From Clostridiales bacterium (GTDB lineage: Bacteria; Bacillota; Clostridia; Peptostreptococcales; BM714), in contig PKTO01000160.1 of NCBI GenBank assembly GCA_002869095.1, positions 1 through 6,006 of the forward strand: a stretch of 6,006 nt of DNA. Reading direction: 5' to 3'. Positions 4,651 through 6,006 of this stretch are shown piece by piece. The notes under the pieces are model-generated. The model ran no database searches. It was not told where the DNA came from and saw only the letters and a list, made by a program, of their open reading frames with translations. Made by a program: the position numbers and the translations under genes. Every line of letters starts with the position of its first letter. Positions within the stretch are counted from its first letter, which is position 1.

Positions 4651-5571
4651 TTATTCATACAAATCGGTGCTCAAATACCTTTCGCCGGAGCTCGCCGAGA
4701 CTGTCAGTATTTTTATATTGCTGCCGGTTTCAATTCTTGAAACGAGTTTTTTGACTGCGGCAAGATTTGCTCCTGTCGAAATACCAACCAACAACCCCTC
4801 TTTTTTCGCCAGCATTCTGGCCTCTTCATAAGCTTCGTCATTATCGACAAGCATCACTTCATCCAACAGGCTTACATTCAAATTATCCGGAATGAATCCC
4901 GCCCCAATTCCTTGCAATTTATGCGCTCCCGGCTTTTCCCCTGAAACGACTGCAGATCCGGAAGGCTCCACTCCAATCACTTTGACACTTTCCAGCTTTT
5001 GTTTCAATATTTTACCAACACCAGAAATGGTTCCCCCGGTCCCTATTCCATTTACAAAATAGTCCAATTCATTGTCCATCTGCTTTATTATTTCCAGTGC
5101 CGTCGATTCCATATGGGCTTTGGGATTGTCGCTGTTAGAAAATTTGTTTGCTACAAAATAATCAGGATTTGCTTTTCCAAGTTCTTCTATTGCCTTAATT
5201 GCTCCTTGCATTCCGTGCTCTTTTGGCGTCAAAATCAATTCGGCCCCATATGCTTTCATTATCTTTTGCCGCTCAATGCTCATATTCTCAGGCATGGCTA
5301 TTTTAACGCAATACCCTTTTGCCGCCCCGACAAGACTCAGACCGATTCCGGTATTCCCGCTTGTTGCTTCAAGTATGGTTCCACCGGGTTTAAGGTCACC
5401 CCTTTTTTCGGCCCCTTCAATCATTTTCAAGGCCGGCCTGTCCTTTATGCTTCCTCCCGGATTTTTGAATTCAAGCTTAAGGAAAACTTCGATTCCAGGC
5501 TTCGAGTAACTTTTCAGCTTCACAACGGGTGTATCTCCGATCATTTCAAGAACATTTTCATATATTTTCAT
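4651..5571 (-). CDS. cysK: Cysteine synthase (O-acetylserine sulfhydrylase)
   Basis: A 306-residue PLP enzyme that makes L-cysteine from O-acetylserine and sulfide, at the family's usual length. The Schiff-base lysine is K43 in NPGGSIKDR (37-45). The substrate loop TSGNTG is at 70-75, the phosphate-binding GTGGT at 177-181, and the [15 protein letters not shown] stretch and GISTGAN are typical of CysK. The terminal SSGERYLST differs slightly from the common DSGERYLST but keeps the Ser that contacts the PLP ring. These motifs argue for a sulfhydrylase and against a cystathionine beta-synthase or a SbnA-like diaminopropionate enzyme. The start codon overlaps the cysE stop (ATGA, 5571-5568), and AGGAGG lies within the end of cysE, so translation of the two is probably coupled. 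Confidence 0.95.
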   Translation of the reverse strand: MKIYENVLEMIGDTPVVKLKSYSKPGIEVFLKLEFKNPGGSIKDRPALKMIEGAEKRGDLKPGGTILEATSGNTGIGLSLVGAAKGYCVKIAMPENMSIERQKIMKAYGAELILTPKEHGMQGAIKAIEELGKANPDYFVANKFSNSDNPKAHMESTALEIIKQMDNELDYFVNGIGTGGTISGVGKILKQKLESVKVIGVEPSGSAVVSGEKPGAHKLQGIGAGFIPDNLNVSLLDEVMLVDNDEAYEEARMLAKKEGLLVGISTGANLAAVKKLVSRIETGSNIKILTVSASSGERYLSTDLYE

Positions 5572-6006
5572 TTTGCCCTCCTAAATTGCCTTTCGTTCCC
5601 CAAAACATCAAGCCTTTCCTCGAGCTCTCTGATTTTTTCTTTCATTGCATCCAATTCCTTTTCCAGGGGATCGGGAATGTGAATTTGGTCAAGGTCGCCA
5701 AAGCTGCCCTTTCGCTTTATTACATGTATTTTTACATCTCTTTTCTTCACTACTCTTGCCGGTATTCCGACTGCTGTTGAATCTGAAGGTATGTCCTTCA
5801 AAACAACCGATCCCGCCCCTATTTTTGAACGGTCTCCAATATTAAGCGGTCCCAGCACCCTTGCTCCGGCGCTTATCATAACATCGTTTCCTATTGTAGG
5901 ATGCCTCTTTCCCGAGTCTTTGCCGGTTCCTCCGAGGGTAACGCCTTGATAAAGGGTGACGTTGCTGCCTATTTCTGCTGTCTCCCCTATTACAACTCCC
6001 ATGCCA
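5568..6006 (-). CDS. cysE: Serine O-acetyltransferase, C-terminal part (runs off right edge)
   Basis: Only the last 145 or so residues are present; the gene continues past the edge. An internal Met at 6002 is not the start, because the frame is open upstream and the sequence [13 protein letters not shown] is the middle of the CysE left-handed beta-helix (usually preceded by DHG). CysE acetylates L-serine with acetyl-CoA, the first step of cysteine synthesis. Seen here are [19 protein letters not shown] (containing the Arg-His pair of the active site), hexapeptide repeats such as [20 protein letters not shown], and GIPARVV. The catalytic Asp-His pair lies just outside the window. After the beta-helix comes [11 protein letters not shown] and a charged helical tail ([20 protein letters not shown]) that looks like a short coiled coil. 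The protein ends RRAK and lacks the C-terminal Ile that CysE of other bacteria inserts into CysK. The stop overlaps the cysK start by 4 nt. Confidence 0.93.
   Translation of the reverse strand, partial: GMGVVIGETAEIGSNVTLYQGVTLGGTGKDSGKRHPTIGNDVMISAGARVLGPLNIGDRSKIGAGSVVLKDIPSDSTAVGIPARVVKKRDVKIHVIKRKGSFGDLDQIHIPDPLEKELDAMKEKIRELEERLDVLGNERQFRRAK

Noticed and set aside
4999..5682. 227-codon plus-strand open frame antisense to cysK and cysE
   Set aside because: It is fully explained as a shadow of two genuine genes, and its product has low-complexity Phe- and Ser-rich stretches without known motifs.

Overview
The window looks like a chromosomal stretch from an anaerobic, low-GC Bacillota of the Clostridia type. 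By eye the base composition is AT-rich (about 40% GC), Shine-Dalgarno sequences are strong and AGGAGG-like, sigma-A-type promoters are near consensus, and the gene families fit: a small NifX/NifB-like protein beside a stand-alone Mrp ATPase, a YpsC-type rRNA methyltransferase, a two-gene LysO exporter, and cysE-cysK. Species cannot be named. I see no transposase, CRISPR array, tRNA, rRNA or phage gene.

Layout. (1) Positions 1-1560, minus strand: an Mrp/NBP35-type P-loop ATPase (711-1502), then a small dinitrogenase-cofactor-domain protein (222-533, probably starting upstream at 545), then the first 52 codons of a Fur-family regulator that runs off the left edge. A well-formed promoter lies upstream of the ATPase, and a perfect 26-bp palindrome covers its -10 box, which suggests tight repression. 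A 12-bp hairpin separates the NifX-like gene from the Fur-like gene, but its T-tract points the opposite way. (2) Positions 1577-3646, plus strand, divergent from the first block: promoter, THUMP-domain 23S rRNA (guanine-N2)-methyltransferase, and two genes that together make one LysO lysine exporter. The three genes are spaced by 1 and 3 nt, so they form one operon. (3) Positions 3635-6006, minus strand: cysE (cut by the right edge), cysK (overlapping cysE by ATGA), then an ornithine cyclodeaminase/mu-crystallin family dehydrogenase. The last of these converges on the lysO operon with a 12-nt overlap of the 3' ends.

How the genes may work together. CysE acetylates serine and CysK replaces the acetyl group with sulfide to make cysteine. 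The dehydrogenase that follows probably acts on an imino or amino acid but is not a true ornithine cyclodeaminase, because the catalytic Asp position is Phe. LysO exports lysine. Mrp plus the NifX-like protein suggest handling of iron-sulfur or metal clusters, with the Fur-like regulator as a plausible metal or redox sensor next to them.

Most of the window is ordinary. The points worth a second look are the NifX-like gene's apparent AUC start codon (good SD spacing, and the family's first beta-strand lies upstream of the first normal start codon), the operator on the mrp promoter, the split exporter, and the CysK-dehydrogenase pairing. I did not find a convincing new multi-gene system.
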